Assembly: GCF_900188485.1 (NCBI RefSeq)
Contig: NZ_FZPH01000006.1
Span: 90,040 to 154,039 of the forward strand
Origin: Asanoa hainanensis
GTDB taxonomy: Bacteria; Actinomycetota; Actinomycetes; Mycobacteriales; Micromonosporaceae
Reading direction: 5' to 3'
Length of the DNA stretch: 64,000 bases
Under the pieces are notes generated by a model. That model ran no database searches. It was not told where the DNA came from and was given only the letters and a program-made list of their open reading frames with translations. Every line of letters begins with the position of its first letter. The stretch's first letter is position 1. Positions 53,888-62,932 of this stretch are shown here, one piece after another. The translations under genes were made by a program, and so were the position numbers.

Positions 53888-54784
53888 ATGATCAGTGTGA
53901 CCAGCTTGACGAAGCGCTACGGGGCGCATACGGCCGTCAACGACGTGTCGTTCGAGTGCGCGCCAGGCACCGTGACCGGCTTCCTCGGCCCCAATGGCGC
54001 CGGCAAGTCGACCACGATGCGGATGATCACCGGGCTCACCCCACCGACCGCCGGGGCATCGACGGTAGCCGGGAAGCCGTACCGGCAGCTGCCCAACCCG
54101 AGCCGCGAGGTCGGCGTGCTGCTCGACGCGTCCGCACAGCACCCGGGCCGGACCGGCCGCGAGGTGCTCACCCTGTCGGCCCGCACGCAGGGGGTGGACT
54201 CGGCCCGGGTGGACGAGCTCCTGTCGCTGGTCCAGTTGGCCGGGCCGGCCGCGGGCCGGCGGGTACGCGGCTACTCCCTCGGCATGCGGCAGCGGCTCGG
54301 CATCGCGCACGCCTTCCTCGGCGACCCGCGGGTGCTGATCCTCGACGAACCGGCCAACGGCCTCGACCCCGAGGGCATCTTCTGGATGCGCGGCCTGCTG
54401 CGTGACTTCGCCGACCGGGGCGGCACGGTGCTGCTCTCGTCCCACCTGCTGCGGGAGGTGGAGGCGGTCGCGGATCGACTCGTGGTTATCGGGGGCGGTC
54501 GAATCGTGGCCAACGGCACCAAGGAGGAGTTGCTCGCCGCCGGTGGCGTGCGGGTGCGCGCGCTGGACCCCGGCACGCTGCGGACGGCCCTGGAGCGGGC
54601 CGGGTTCGCGGTCACCGCGGGCGCCGACGGCGCCCTGTCCGTACAGGCCGAGGCGGAGCAGGTCGGGCAGGTCGCGGCCAGCATCTCGGCCGTGCTGCTG
54701 GAGCTGCGCCCGGTCGACACCGGTGGCCTCGAAGAACTGTTCCTGACCCTGACCGCCGGCGAGGCCAAGGAGACCGCACGATGA
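53888..54784 (+). CDS. ABC transporter ATP-binding protein
   Basis: A 298-residue ATPase: Walker A GPNGAGKSTT, signature YSLGMRQRLGIAHA, Walker B VLILDEPANGLDPEG, H-loop SSHLLREVE. Belongs to the ABC-2/BcrA-like exporter family. Coupled to the permease by ATGA. Placed divergently from a kinase/regulator pair, as in Bce/Lia-like cell-envelope stress modules, so the TCS probably senses its substrate or the resulting damage. Confidence 0.93.
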   Translation: MISVTSLTKRYGAHTAVNDVSFECAPGTVTGFLGPNGAGKSTTMRMITGLTPPTAGASTVAGKPYRQLPNPSREVGVLLDASAQHPGRTGREVLTLSARTQGVDSARVDELLSLVQLAGPAAGRRVRGYSLGMRQRLGIAHAFLGDPRVLILDEPANGLDPEGIFWMRGLLRDFADRGGTVLLSSHLLREVEAVADRLVVIGGGRIVANGTKEELLAAGGVRVRALDPGTLRTALERAGFAVTAGADGALSVQAEAEQVGQVAASISAVLLELRPVDTGGLEELFLTLTAGEAKETAR

Positions 54785-55575
54785 CCGCCACCCTGACGCA
54801 GACGCGGGCACCCATCGCGGGGCCCCGCACGTTCACCCGGCCGGGGCTGGTCCGGCTCACCGGCATCGAGCTGCGCAAGATGGCCGACACCCGGGCCGGC
54901 CTCTGGCTGATGATCGCGACCGCCCTGATCTCGGTGGCGATCGTGGTGATCCAACTGTTCGCGGCGGACCCGCCGGAGCAGACGTTCGTCAACATGTTCC
55001 AGACGACGCTGTTTCCGGTGGCGGTGCTGTTGCCGGTCCTGGGCATCCTGTCGGTGACCAGCGAGTGGACGCAGCGCACGGCACTGACCACGTTCGCCCT
55101 GACCCCGCAGCGGCAGCGGATCGTCGTGGCGAAGGCCCTGGCCTCGGTCGTCCTCGGCCTCCTCGCGCTGGTGCCGAGCCTGGCCTTCGCGGCGATCGGC
55201 AACGCCATCGCGGGTGCGCTGGACCCGGCGGCGGGTAGCTGGTCGTTCGGCGGGTTGCTGCTGGGGTACGCGGCGCTGTTCAACGTCGTGAACGTGCTGT
55301 TCGGCCTGGCCTTCGGCATGCTGTTCATGAACTCGGCCGTGGCGATCGTGCTGTACTTCGTGGTCCCGACCGTCTGGTCGCTCCTCACCACGATGATCTC
55401 CGGCCTGAAGACGACGTCGGAGTGGCTGGACCTCTCGGTGACCTCGACACCCCTGTTCGAGAACGCGGCCCTGACGGGCGGCGAGTGGGCGAAGCTGGCG
55501 GCGTCCATCGGCCTGTGGGTGGTCCTGCCGGGGGTGGTGGGCCTGATCCGCCTGCTCAAGCGCGAAGTGAGCTGA
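54781..55575 (+). CDS. ABC-2 type permease
   Basis: A 264-residue permease with about six hydrophobic helices, for example LMIATALISVAIVVIQLFA and LPVLGILSVTSEW...TTFALTPQRQRIVVAKALASVVLGLLALVPSLAF. Its start overlaps the ATPase stop by 4 nt. Partner of the preceding ATPase; substrate unknown. Confidence 0.9.
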   Translation: MTATLTQTRAPIAGPRTFTRPGLVRLTGIELRKMADTRAGLWLMIATALISVAIVVIQLFAADPPEQTFVNMFQTTLFPVAVLLPVLGILSVTSEWTQRTALTTFALTPQRQRIVVAKALASVVLGLLALVPSLAFAAIGNAIAGALDPAAGSWSFGGLLLGYAALFNVVNVLFGLAFGMLFMNSAVAIVLYFVVPTVWSLLTTMISGLKTTSEWLDLSVTSTPLFENAALTGGEWAKLAASIGLWVVLPGVVGLIRLLKREVS

Positions 55576-55682
55576 GCTTTTCTGATCGGGTGGGCGGTCG
55601 CGGGTCGGGGGTCCCGCGGCCGCCCACCGCCGTGTCCGGGGTCCCTGGCCGCGTCTGCTGGGGCTGTCGCGAGAATGGCGTG

Positions 55683-56069
55683 ATGGCGAAGCTTGCGTGT
55701 CCCTGCGGCTCCGGGCGTGGCTATGCCGAGTGCTGCGGGCCGCTGCACCGCGGCGCGAGTGTCGCGGCGACGGCGGAGCAGTTGATGCGGTCGCGGTTCA
55801 GTGCCTTCGCTGTCGGCGACACCGAATATCTGCTGCGCACCTGGCACAGCAGCACCCGGCCGGAGTCTTTGGACCTCGATTCTGACCAGCGCTGGGTCCG
55901 CCTCGAGATCCTCGACACGGCCAAGGGCACCGAATCCGATCCGACCGGGGTCGTCGAGTTCCGGGCCTTCTATCGACACGGCGGCCAAGACGACGACCTG
56001 CACGAACGGAGTCGCTTTGTCAGGGAGGGCGGCGCCTGGGTGTATGTCGGCCCGCTGCCACTCCGCTGA
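55683..56069 (+). CDS. YchJ/UPF0225 family zinc-motif protein
   Basis: A 128-residue protein: N-terminal SEC-C-type zinc motif CPCGSGRGYAECCGPLH, then the NTF2-like YchJ domain (AATAEQLMRSRFSAFAVGDTEYLLRTWHSSTRP) ending in HERSRFVREGGAWVYVGP. YchJ function is unknown; zinc binding is likely. It stands alone between the ABC permease and a monooxygenase. Confidence 0.9.
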   Translation: MAKLACPCGSGRGYAECCGPLHRGASVAATAEQLMRSRFSAFAVGDTEYLLRTWHSSTRPESLDLDSDQRWVRLEILDTAKGTESDPTGVVEFRAFYRHGGQDDDLHERSRFVREGGAWVYVGPLPLR

Positions 56070-56237
56070 CGCCCGGGTGTTCGTCGTGAGCTCGACTCCC
56101 GCGGGCCTGGCAGCGCAGCGAAGCGGAGCGGTCCCCGGCGGGAGCGACGGTCCGGACCGTCGCGGACCCGGGCCATGTCCGGTTTATGACTGGTTTTCGG
56201 CAACTTGTCGCCAACCTTCCGGAGGAAACTGGGCCAC

Positions 56238-57251
56238 ATGAGCCATCCACGGGTGTTGATTGTTGGTGGCGGGATCGCCGGGCTTGGGGCGGCGCATGCC
56301 CTTGCGGCCAAGGGGATCCGGGCCGACATCGTCGAGCGCAACCCCCGGTCCGACGCCGAGGGGACCGGCATCTACCTGCCCGCCAACGCGGTGCGGGCGC
56401 TCACCGCGCTCGGTTTCGGCGACCAGATCCGCGCTGTCGCGCACGAGATCCATCGGGTACGGCTGCTCGACCACCACGGCCGCGAGCTGATCGATCTGCC
56501 GATCGACGCGATCTGGGGTGGGATCGGGCCTAGCGTGGCGGTGCGGCACGCCGACCTGCGGAAGATCCTGCACACCGACGTCACGGTGAAGAGTTTCGAC
56601 CCTGCCGACGCGGCCGGCTATGACCTGGTGATCGGCGCCGACGGGATTCGCTCGGCGGTACGCGACTGGGCCTTTCCCGGCGCGGCCGGCCCTCGGTCCG
56701 TCGGCGAGCTCGCCTGGCGGTTCGTCGTCGACGGCTATCCCGTCGACCACCTGTGGTGCACCTGGCAAGGCAAGGGCCGCACCTTCCTCGCGGTGTCGCT
56801 CGGCGACGGGCGGGCCTACTGCTACGCCGACCTGACCGCGGCCAGGCCCCCGGACGACTGGCGGGCGCTGTTCGACGAGTTCCCGGAGACGGTGCGCGAT
56901 CTGGTGGCGCGGGCGAAGGACCTGCACTTCGGGGCCATCGAGGAGGTCTTCGTCGATCAGGTGGTGCACGGCAACACCGTGCTGATCGGCGACGCGGCGC
57001 ACGCGTACTCGCCGAACATGGCGCAGGGCGCCGGGCTTGCGCTGGAAGACGCGCTCGTCCTGGCCGACCTGGTCGGTGACCTCGACGCCTACGCCGAGCG
57101 GCGGATCGGCCGGGCCCGGTGGGTACGCGACCAGACCCGCCGCCGCGACAAGGCTCGGCATCTGCCGCCGGCCGTGCGTGACGTGGTGCTGCGGCGGCTG
57201 GGGCCACGGCTGTTCCGGGCCGCGTTCAAGCCGCTCCAGACCCAGCCCTGA
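56238..57251 (+). CDS. FAD-dependent monooxygenase
   Basis: A 337-residue flavoprotein: FAD fold IVGGGIAGLGAAHALAAKGIRADIVERN at the N-terminus, DG motif VIGADGIRSAVR and GD motif VLIGDAAHAYSPNMAQGAGLALEDA. ATG 56238 has GGAGG (56221-56225) 12 nt upstream. Likely hydroxylates an aromatic or polycyclic substrate. It is followed by a LysR gene on the same strand and an SDR gene opposite, which may form a small catabolic or detoxification cluster. Confidence 0.9.
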   Translation: MSHPRVLIVGGGIAGLGAAHALAAKGIRADIVERNPRSDAEGTGIYLPANAVRALTALGFGDQIRAVAHEIHRVRLLDHHGRELIDLPIDAIWGGIGPSVAVRHADLRKILHTDVTVKSFDPADAAGYDLVIGADGIRSAVRDWAFPGAAGPRSVGELAWRFVVDGYPVDHLWCTWQGKGRTFLAVSLGDGRAYCYADLTAARPPDDWRALFDEFPETVRDLVARAKDLHFGAIEEVFVDQVVHGNTVLIGDAAHAYSPNMAQGAGLALEDALVLADLVGDLDAYAERRIGRARWVRDQTRRRDKARHLPPAVRDVVLRRLGPRLFRAAFKPLQTQP

Positions 57252-57281
57252 CGCCGCGACGGTGCGCGCTAGCGTTGGGGT

Positions 57282-58133
57282 GTGGGTCTTGATTTGCGGA
57301 AGTTGCGGTACTTCGTCGCTGTGGCGGAAGAGCTGAACTTCGGGCGGGCGGCCGAGCGGCTGCGAATCGCCCAACCCGCCCTCAGCCGCCAGATTCGCGC
57401 GCTGGAGCAGGATCTCAAGGTCGAGTTGTTCGACCGTTCCAGCCGGGGCACCGAACTCACCGACGCCGGGCGGCGGTTGCTCGACGACGCCCGGCCGCTG
57501 CTCGCGTCGGCTGACGCTGTGGAGCGAAGAGTGCGGTCGGGCGGGCGGTTCACTGTCGCGTTCATGCCGGGCATCCTGGTCACCGCGGCCGTTCGCGAGT
57601 TCGCGGCCGAGTTTCCCGACCTGGCCGTCGAGGTGTTGCGCACGTCGTACCAGGAGCAGGCCGCGGTCCTGCTCGACGGCCGGGCCGACGTCAGCTTCGT
57701 ACGCATGCCGGTGCCGGCGGCCGGGTTGACGATCGTGCCGCTGTTTACGGAGGCACGGGTGGTGGCGGTGCCGGTCGAGCACCGGCTCGCCGGGAAGGAC
57801 CGGGTGCACGTCGCCGACCTGGCCGACGAGCGGCTGCTGCAGGACCCGGACCTGGTGCCGGAATGGCGTGACATCGCGGGTGCGTCGCGCGCGGGCTGGC
57901 GGTCGGGGCCACTGTCCACCATGGAGGAGAAGCTCGAGCACGTGGCGGCGGGACAGGGCTTCATCGTGGTGCCCCGGTCCGCCGCCGCGCTCTACACCCG
58001 GGCCGACGTCGGCTACGCCGAGCTCGACGGGGTCGCCGACAACCAGGTCGCGCTGGCCTACAACGCGCAGCGCGGGGGCGCGGAGCTCGACCGGTTCGTC
58101 GAGATCGCGGTCCGGCAGTTCAGCGCCGCCTAG
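57282..58133 (+). CDS. LysR-family transcriptional regulator
   Basis: A 283-residue LTTR. N-terminal winged helix-turn-helix KLRYFVAVAEELNFGRAAERLRIAQPALSRQIRALEQDLKVELFDRSSRG; the co-inducer domain follows. TAGCGT is 6 nt before GTG 57282, so it probably has its own promoter although it is only 30 nt after the monooxygenase. Its stop overlaps the SDR stop (CTAG 58130-58133). Likely targets are the neighbouring monooxygenase or SDR. Confidence 0.92.
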   Translation: MGLDLRKLRYFVAVAEELNFGRAAERLRIAQPALSRQIRALEQDLKVELFDRSSRGTELTDAGRRLLDDARPLLASADAVERRVRSGGRFTVAFMPGILVTAAVREFAAEFPDLAVEVLRTSYQEQAAVLLDGRADVSFVRMPVPAAGLTIVPLFTEARVVAVPVEHRLAGKDRVHVADLADERLLQDPDLVPEWRDIAGASRAGWRSGPLSTMEEKLEHVAAGQGFIVVPRSAAALYTRADVGYAELDGVADNQVALAYNAQRGGAELDRFVEIAVRQFSAA

Positions 58134-58849
58134 GCGACCAGTGCGCCGCCGTCGACACCCAGGACCGTGCCGGTCGAGAAGGGCTGGTCGATCAGGTACG
58201 CGTAAGCCCGCGCCACCTCGTCGGTCTCGCCCACCCGGCCGACCGGCAGCGACTCGCCGACCTGCCGGAAGTAGGCGTCTCGGGCGTCCTCGCCGAGGCC
58301 CGCCCAGAGCGGCGACCGGGTGACTCCCGGCGCGACCGCGTTGACCCGCACCGGCGCGAGCTCGATCGCCAGCGCCTTGGTCAACGCGCTCACCGCGCCG
58401 CAGATGCTGGCCGCCACGGACCAGCCCGCCGACGGACGCTCCCCCGCTGACCCGGTGGTCAGGGTGATCGAGCCGCCGGCGCGGATCCGGGGTTTCGCGT
58501 GCTTCACGGCCATGAGCGCGCTGAAGAAGCGCAACACGAAGAACTCCTGTGCCTGGTCGAGCGGCATGTCCTCGACGGTGAGCAGGCGCAGCGGCTCGCC
58601 GGCCGTGTAGACGAGGTGGTCGAAGGGCCCGATCTGGTCGAACAGCGCCTCGACGGCGTCCTCGTCCCGCAGGTCCGCGACGAACCCCTCGGACCCTGCC
58701 GGCAGTTTGGCGAGGGCCTTGTCGACGCTGGCCTGCCGGCTCGACACGACGACGACCTCGGTGCCGCGTGCGCTCAGCAGGTCCGCCACCGCGAGGCCCA
58801 GTCCGGAGGTGCCGCCCAGCACCACTACGCGTTGCCGTTGCTCAGTCAT
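58130..58849 (-). CDS. SDR-family protein with degenerate catalytic site
   Basis: A 239-residue Rossmann protein. Cofactor loop LGGTSGLGLAVADLL is intact and the C-terminal RVNAVAPGVTRSPLW is classical SDR. The catalytic region reads SAGWSVAASICGAVSAL where YxxxK would be expected (Tyr and Lys both missing), and the upstream serine lies in TGSAG. It may bind NAD(P) without the standard reductase mechanism. Convergent with a LysR gene that may regulate it indirectly. Confidence 0.85.
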   Translation of the reverse strand: MTEQRQRVVVLGGTSGLGLAVADLLSARGTEVVVVSSRQASVDKALAKLPAGSEGFVADLRDEDAVEALFDQIGPFDHLVYTAGEPLRLLTVEDMPLDQAQEFFVLRFFSALMAVKHAKPRIRAGGSITLTTGSAGERPSAGWSVAASICGAVSALTKALAIELAPVRVNAVAPGVTRSPLWAGLGEDARDAYFRQVGESLPVGRVGETDEVARAYAYLIDQPFSTGTVLGVDGGALVA

Positions 58850-58939
58850 GCGGCCAACCGTGCGCCGCGCCGTGCGGGGTCGCCAAGACCGCTTTCGTCG
58901 TACCCCATGCCGTTTGGGTATGGCTGGCACAATCGCACG

Positions 58940-59815
58940 GTGACCGCGCCTGTTGCCGACCTCGACGTCGATGCCGATCTCGTCACGCGCCTGCTCCGGG
59001 CGCAGCATCCCGACCTGGCCGGGCGCCCGTTGCGGCTGGTCGCCAACGGCTGGGACAACGTGATCTTCCGGCTGGGCGACGATCTGTGTGTACGCCTGCC
59101 GCGACGCGAGGTCGCCGTGCCCCTGCTCGTCAACGAGCAGCGGTGGCTGCCCACCCTGGCGCCCGCGCTGGGGGTGAGCGTTCCGGCGCCGGTCCGGGTC
59201 GGTCTGCCGGGCGAGGGTTATCCGTGGCCGTGGTCGATCTGCGCGTGGTTCCCGGGCGAGATCGCCTCGCAGGTCCCGGTCGTGGAGCGGCGCGCGGTCG
59301 CCGGCGAGCTCGCGACGTTCATGAACCGGTTGCACGTGCCGGCGCCGGTCGACGCGCCGGTCAACCCGGTGCGGGGTGTCCCGCTGGCGGTGCGCGACGA
59401 GCAGATCCAGGACCGGCTGACCAGCGGCAAGCTGGCGCGCGAGCGCGAGCTTCGCGCGCTGTGGGACGAGCTGCGGGCCGCCCCGGTGTGGGACGGCCCG
59501 AAGCTGTGGCTGCACGGCGACCCGCACCCGGCGAACCTGGTGCTGCGTGACTCGTCGTTGGCGGCCGTGCTCGACTTCGGTGACCTGACCGCCGGCGACC
59601 CGGCCACCGACCTGGCCGCCGCCTGGCTCGTGTTCGACGAGCCAGGGCGGGCGGTGTTCCAGGCCGGCATCGAGGCCGACGCGGCGACCTGGCTGCGCGC
59701 CCGGGCCTGGGCGCTGGCCATCGGCACCGCGATTGCCGTGTTCGCCGACATCCACCCCGGTTTGGCGGGTGCCGGCGAACACGCGATCAGTCAGGTGCTG
59801 GCGGATCAGGGATAG
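58940..59815 (+). CDS. Aminoglycoside phosphotransferase family kinase
   Basis: A 291-residue APH-fold kinase. GWDNVIFRLGDDLCVRLPRR is the N-lobe, LWLHGDPHPANLVL the Brenner catalytic loop, AVLDFGDLTAGDPATDLAAAWLVF the metal-binding DFG-like motif. Subfamily resembles general APH-like small-molecule kinases rather than a defined resistance enzyme. GTG start with CACAAT 6 nt upstream. Overlaps the convergent beta-helix gene by 10 nt. Confidence 0.9.
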   Translation: MTAPVADLDVDADLVTRLLRAQHPDLAGRPLRLVANGWDNVIFRLGDDLCVRLPRREVAVPLLVNEQRWLPTLAPALGVSVPAPVRVGLPGEGYPWPWSICAWFPGEIASQVPVVERRAVAGELATFMNRLHVPAPVDAPVNPVRGVPLAVRDEQIQDRLTSGKLARERELRALWDELRAAPVWDGPKLWLHGDPHPANLVLRDSSLAAVLDFGDLTAGDPATDLAAAWLVFDEPGRAVFQAGIEADAATWLRARAWALAIGTAIAVFADIHPGLAGAGEHAISQVLADQG

Positions 59816-62475
59816 TTGTTCAGGTACTGGATCTCGGCGCCGGCGCGGGCCGTACCCCCGGAGTTGTTGATGATGCGGTTGATCGTGCCGGCCCCGCCGA
59901 GCGAGACGGTCACCATGTTCTGGAACCGCACGCCCGCCTTGGTCGGCACCTCGAACGAGCGCTCCGCGACCACGGATTCGTCCAATGTGAACACGCAGTA
60001 CGAGCCGAGGCCGATCGCGAAGTGGTCGTTGACGGCGTCGTTGACCTTGTAGGCCGCGTACCCGCGGGTCGTCCCGTTCATCCACGACGCCTGGTTGGGC
60101 ATCTCGTACGGGAACTCGTTCTGATAGAAGTACGTCCGGCCCCGCTCGCCGTTCCAGATCGTCTGGTACTTCTGGAAGTGCTCGACGAACAGGCCGTACA
60201 TGGTGACGTCGTCGCCGTTGACGGTCAGGCCCGTGTCGGCGGTGTTGACCGACCAGCCCACCCCGTCGCCGTGGTCGGCGCGCCACAACCACATGTGGTC
60301 ACCGATGACGTCGTCGCTGTTGACGGTCAGGGTGTTGGTCGCCCGACCGACGCCCGGGCCGCCGATGCGGAAGAACACGTCGTGCAGCGAGACCGGGTTG
60401 GCGGCGTGGTCCGCGCTGGAGCCGGCCGGGCCGACCTCCATCAGCACCGGCGAGTTGGTCGCGCCGGCCTCGAACATGATGCCGCCGACCTTGACGCCGT
60501 CGACGTCGGCGATCCGCATGCCGACCGTGCCGTTGTCGGCCTGGATGGTCGCGAGGCCCAGACCGAGGATGACGGTGTTGGCCCGGTTGACCTGGATCGG
60601 CTGGTTGACGTGGTGCACGCCGGGGGTGAAGAGCAGGTTCTTGCCCTGCGCCAGCGCGAGGTTGATGGTGGCGACCGGGGTGCCCGGCCGCACGATGAAG
60701 AACGTCGACAGCGACAGTGACGAGCCGGCCGGGGTCTTGTTGAACCAGGTGGTGCCGACCGAGTTGGCGCGCAGCGCGGGCACGAACACCCGGTACTCAC
60801 CCGTGCCGTCGACGTAGAGGAACGGCTTCTCGCGCACGGTCGGGGTGTTGGCGATGACCGTGTGCGACGGGTTCGGGAAGTGGTTCGGCGGCGCACCGGT
60901 CACGCCCTGGAACACCATGTTCCAGACCGAGCCGGCCCACGAGCCGAACTCGCTGTTGCGCGAGTACCACTGCTGCTGCGAGCCGGAGACGACCATCCCG
61001 TCGATCTTGGTGTCGGCCATGAAGCCGCCGCTCGACCAACCGTCGCCGCCGTTCCAGAGCTGGATCTGGTTGCCGCCACCCTTCAAATGCATGCGGCGGT
61101 ACGGTGCCGCCTGCGAGACGGCCCAACGCTCGACGCTGACACCGGCGGGCAGGGTGACACTTAGGTTTTCGGCGGCCCGCCAGAAGTTCTGGGTGGCGTT
61201 GCCACCGAACCAGAAGGCTTCCGCGCGTACGTGGCCGTTGAGGTTGACGTCGTCGGGCGACATGCCGAGCCCGGCGACCTGGGTGAAGAAGCCGAGGTTG
61301 ACGTCGGCGGTGTAGTTGCCGGGCTTGAACAGCACGGCGTAGCGCTCCGGGCCGAACTGGTTGCGCTCCTGCTGGGTGAAGATGCTGTTCAGCCGGCTCT
61401 GGATGGTGGCGGTCGGAGTCGACGGGTCGTACACGAAGGTGTTGGGCCCGAAGTTGGGGTTGCGGGGGTCGGTGGGCTCGACCGGGTCGCCGGTCGGTGG
61501 GTCGGTCGGCGGGTTGGTGGGTCCGGTGCCGGTGAAGATCCGTAGCTCCCAGAGTGAGTAGCCGTAGGCCGTGCCCCGGGCGGTGCCGTAGATGCGCAGG
61601 TAGCGCCCACTGGCGTTGACGTTGATCGTCTGCGTGCCGCCGGTGCCGGTCGTGGTGCTGTAGACGCTGGTCCAGGTCGTGTCGTTGTTGCTGGTCTGGA
61701 TCTGGAAGGCTCGACCGTACGCAGCCTCCCATTGGAGTACGACCTGGCAGATGTTCTGGACCGAGCCGAGGTCGATCCGGATCCATTGTGGATCGGATGC
61801 GGCGGACGACCAGCGGGTGCCGGCGTTGCCGTCGACGGCGGCGGATGCCGGGAAGCCGGCGCCCTGGAGCGAGGAGGCCGTGGCGGGCTTGCCCTGGGCG
61901 GCGTTGGTGGTGCCGCAGCCGCCTGGGTTGGTCCCGCCGATGGTGCCGTGGACCTGGAACTCCCAGAGGCTGTAGCCCCAGCCGGTCGCTCGGACGGTGC
62001 CGTAGAGCCGGACGTAGCGGCCGCTGCCAGTCACCGGGAGCACCTGGGTGCCACCGGCGCCGGTGGTGGTCGAGTAGATGTTGGTCCAGGTGGTCCCGTC
62101 GGCGGAGGTCTGGATCTGGAACGACCGGGCGTACGCGGCCTCCCAGTTGAGCGTGACCTGCGTGACGGACGCGGTGGCGCCGAGGTCGACCTGGATCCAT
62201 TGTGGATCGGATGCGGCGCTCGACCAGCGGGTGCCGGCGTTGCCGTCGACGGCGGCGGTGGCGGGCGTGCCGCCGTTCTCCACCGACGAGGCGGTGACCG
62301 GCTTGCCCTGAGAGATGACCGCGTCGGCGGCGCTGGCCGCGGACGCGACGGTCAGCACGCCGGCGACGAGGCTGGCCGCGGCAAGCCCGGCGAGGGCGGC
62401 TCGTCGCTGCGTCCAGCGCTTGCGGGGCGGCGTTGCTTCGGGTGGTGCGACGGGTGGTGGTGCGTCGGGTCTCAT
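59806..62475 (-). CDS. Secreted beta-helix enzyme with two F5/8C (discoidin) domains
   Basis: An 889-residue exported protein. After a long basic N-terminus and a hydrophobic signal (AALAGLAAASLVAGVLTVASAASAA) come two discoidin/CBM-like domains (about residues 45-175 and 185-315; both contain GNAGTRWSSAASDPQWI), a Pro/Thr linker and then the same beta-helix domain as the 46057 gene (FGPNTFVYDPSTPTATIQSRLNSIFTQQE onward). ATG 62475 has AGGCAGG upstream, part of CCCCGTTAGGCAGG shared with the other gene. The discoidin domains probably bind the polysaccharide that the catalytic domain acts on. Three LacI-type sites lie upstream. Confidence 0.85.
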   Translation of the reverse strand: MRPDAPPPVAPPEATPPRKRWTQRRAALAGLAAASLVAGVLTVASAASAADAVISQGKPVTASSVENGGTPATAAVDGNAGTRWSSAASDPQWIQVDLGATASVTQVTLNWEAAYARSFQIQTSADGTTWTNIYSTTTGAGGTQVLPVTGSGRYVRLYGTVRATGWGYSLWEFQVHGTIGGTNPGGCGTTNAAQGKPATASSLQGAGFPASAAVDGNAGTRWSSAASDPQWIRIDLGSVQNICQVVLQWEAAYGRAFQIQTSNNDTTWTSVYSTTTGTGGTQTINVNASGRYLRIYGTARGTAYGYSLWELRIFTGTGPTNPPTDPPTGDPVEPTDPRNPNFGPNTFVYDPSTPTATIQSRLNSIFTQQERNQFGPERYAVLFKPGNYTADVNLGFFTQVAGLGMSPDDVNLNGHVRAEAFWFGGNATQNFWRAAENLSVTLPAGVSVERWAVSQAAPYRRMHLKGGGNQIQLWNGGDGWSSGGFMADTKIDGMVVSGSQQQWYSRNSEFGSWAGSVWNMVFQGVTGAPPNHFPNPSHTVIANTPTVREKPFLYVDGTGEYRVFVPALRANSVGTTWFNKTPAGSSLSLSTFFIVRPGTPVATINLALAQGKNLLFTPGVHHVNQPIQVNRANTVILGLGLATIQADNGTVGMRIADVDGVKVGGIMFEAGATNSPVLMEVGPAGSSADHAANPVSLHDVFFRIGGPGVGRATNTLTVNSDDVIGDHMWLWRADHGDGVGWSVNTADTGLTVNGDDVTMYGLFVEHFQKYQTIWNGERGRTYFYQNEFPYEMPNQASWMNGTTRGYAAYKVNDAVNDHFAIGLGSYCVFTLDESVVAERSFEVPTKAGVRFQNMVTVSLGGAGTINRIINNSGGTARAGAEIQYLNNYP
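61781..62258 (-). repeat. Near-identical direct repeats within the discoidin coding region
   Basis: 61781-61844 and 62195-62258 match at 62 of 64 positions, 414 nt apart, each encoding GNAGTRWSSAASDPQWI. The similarity is much higher than over the rest of the two domains, suggesting recent duplication or gene conversion. Confidence 0.85.
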
Positions 62476-62550
62476 GTGCTTGTGCCTGCCTAACGGGGAT
62501 AGGCGGCGCGCGCGATCTGCACGCCGGGACGGGGGCGTGACGCTTCGCCT

Positions 62551-62564
62551 GGAGAGCGCTCTCC
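62551..62564. promoter_or_regulatory. LacI-type operator GGAGAGCGCTCTCC
   Basis: Perfect 14-bp palindrome 75 nt before the discoidin-enzyme start, same core as at 46018-46029. Confidence 0.75.
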
Positions 62565-62610
62565 GAGCGGCTCTGAGTTTGACCCTTAGTTCGGCTTTCG
62601 TCAATATCCG

Positions 62611-62624
62611 GGGGAGCGCTTTCC
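62611..62624. promoter_or_regulatory. Imperfect LacI-type site
   Basis: GGGGAGCGCTTTCC, a near-palindrome with the AGCGCT core, between the two perfect operators. Confidence 0.5.
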
Positions 62625-62668
62625 GGGGATTGACACGCATCGCAGTCTCGCACAAACTGGCCTCTGGC

Positions 62669-62680
62669 GAGAGCGCTCTC
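62669..62680. promoter_or_regulatory. LacI-type operator GAGAGCGCTCTC
   Basis: Perfect 12-bp palindrome identical to the site at 46018-46029. The interval 62476-62932 contains no gene I can support besides these three sites. Confidence 0.75.
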
Positions 62681-62932
62681 TCGCATAATTTCATCGATAC
62701 CCCAAGATCTCTCACCGACGCCCGTCCCCGTCGAGGAGCCGACCGATGACCCCCCACCGCGCCGCGCTCTACCTGGTTTCGCCCGCACCACCGGACTGTG
62801 CCCGCCGATGACCCGCTGCTGTACCCGTTCTCGCGCTCGCGTGGCTCGCGGTGGTGCGAGGTGCCTGCCGATGTCCGCCGCCGCACCTGTCCTCACACCC
62901 CTTCCGCTCATACCGCCGGGCGGTGCGCGGTG

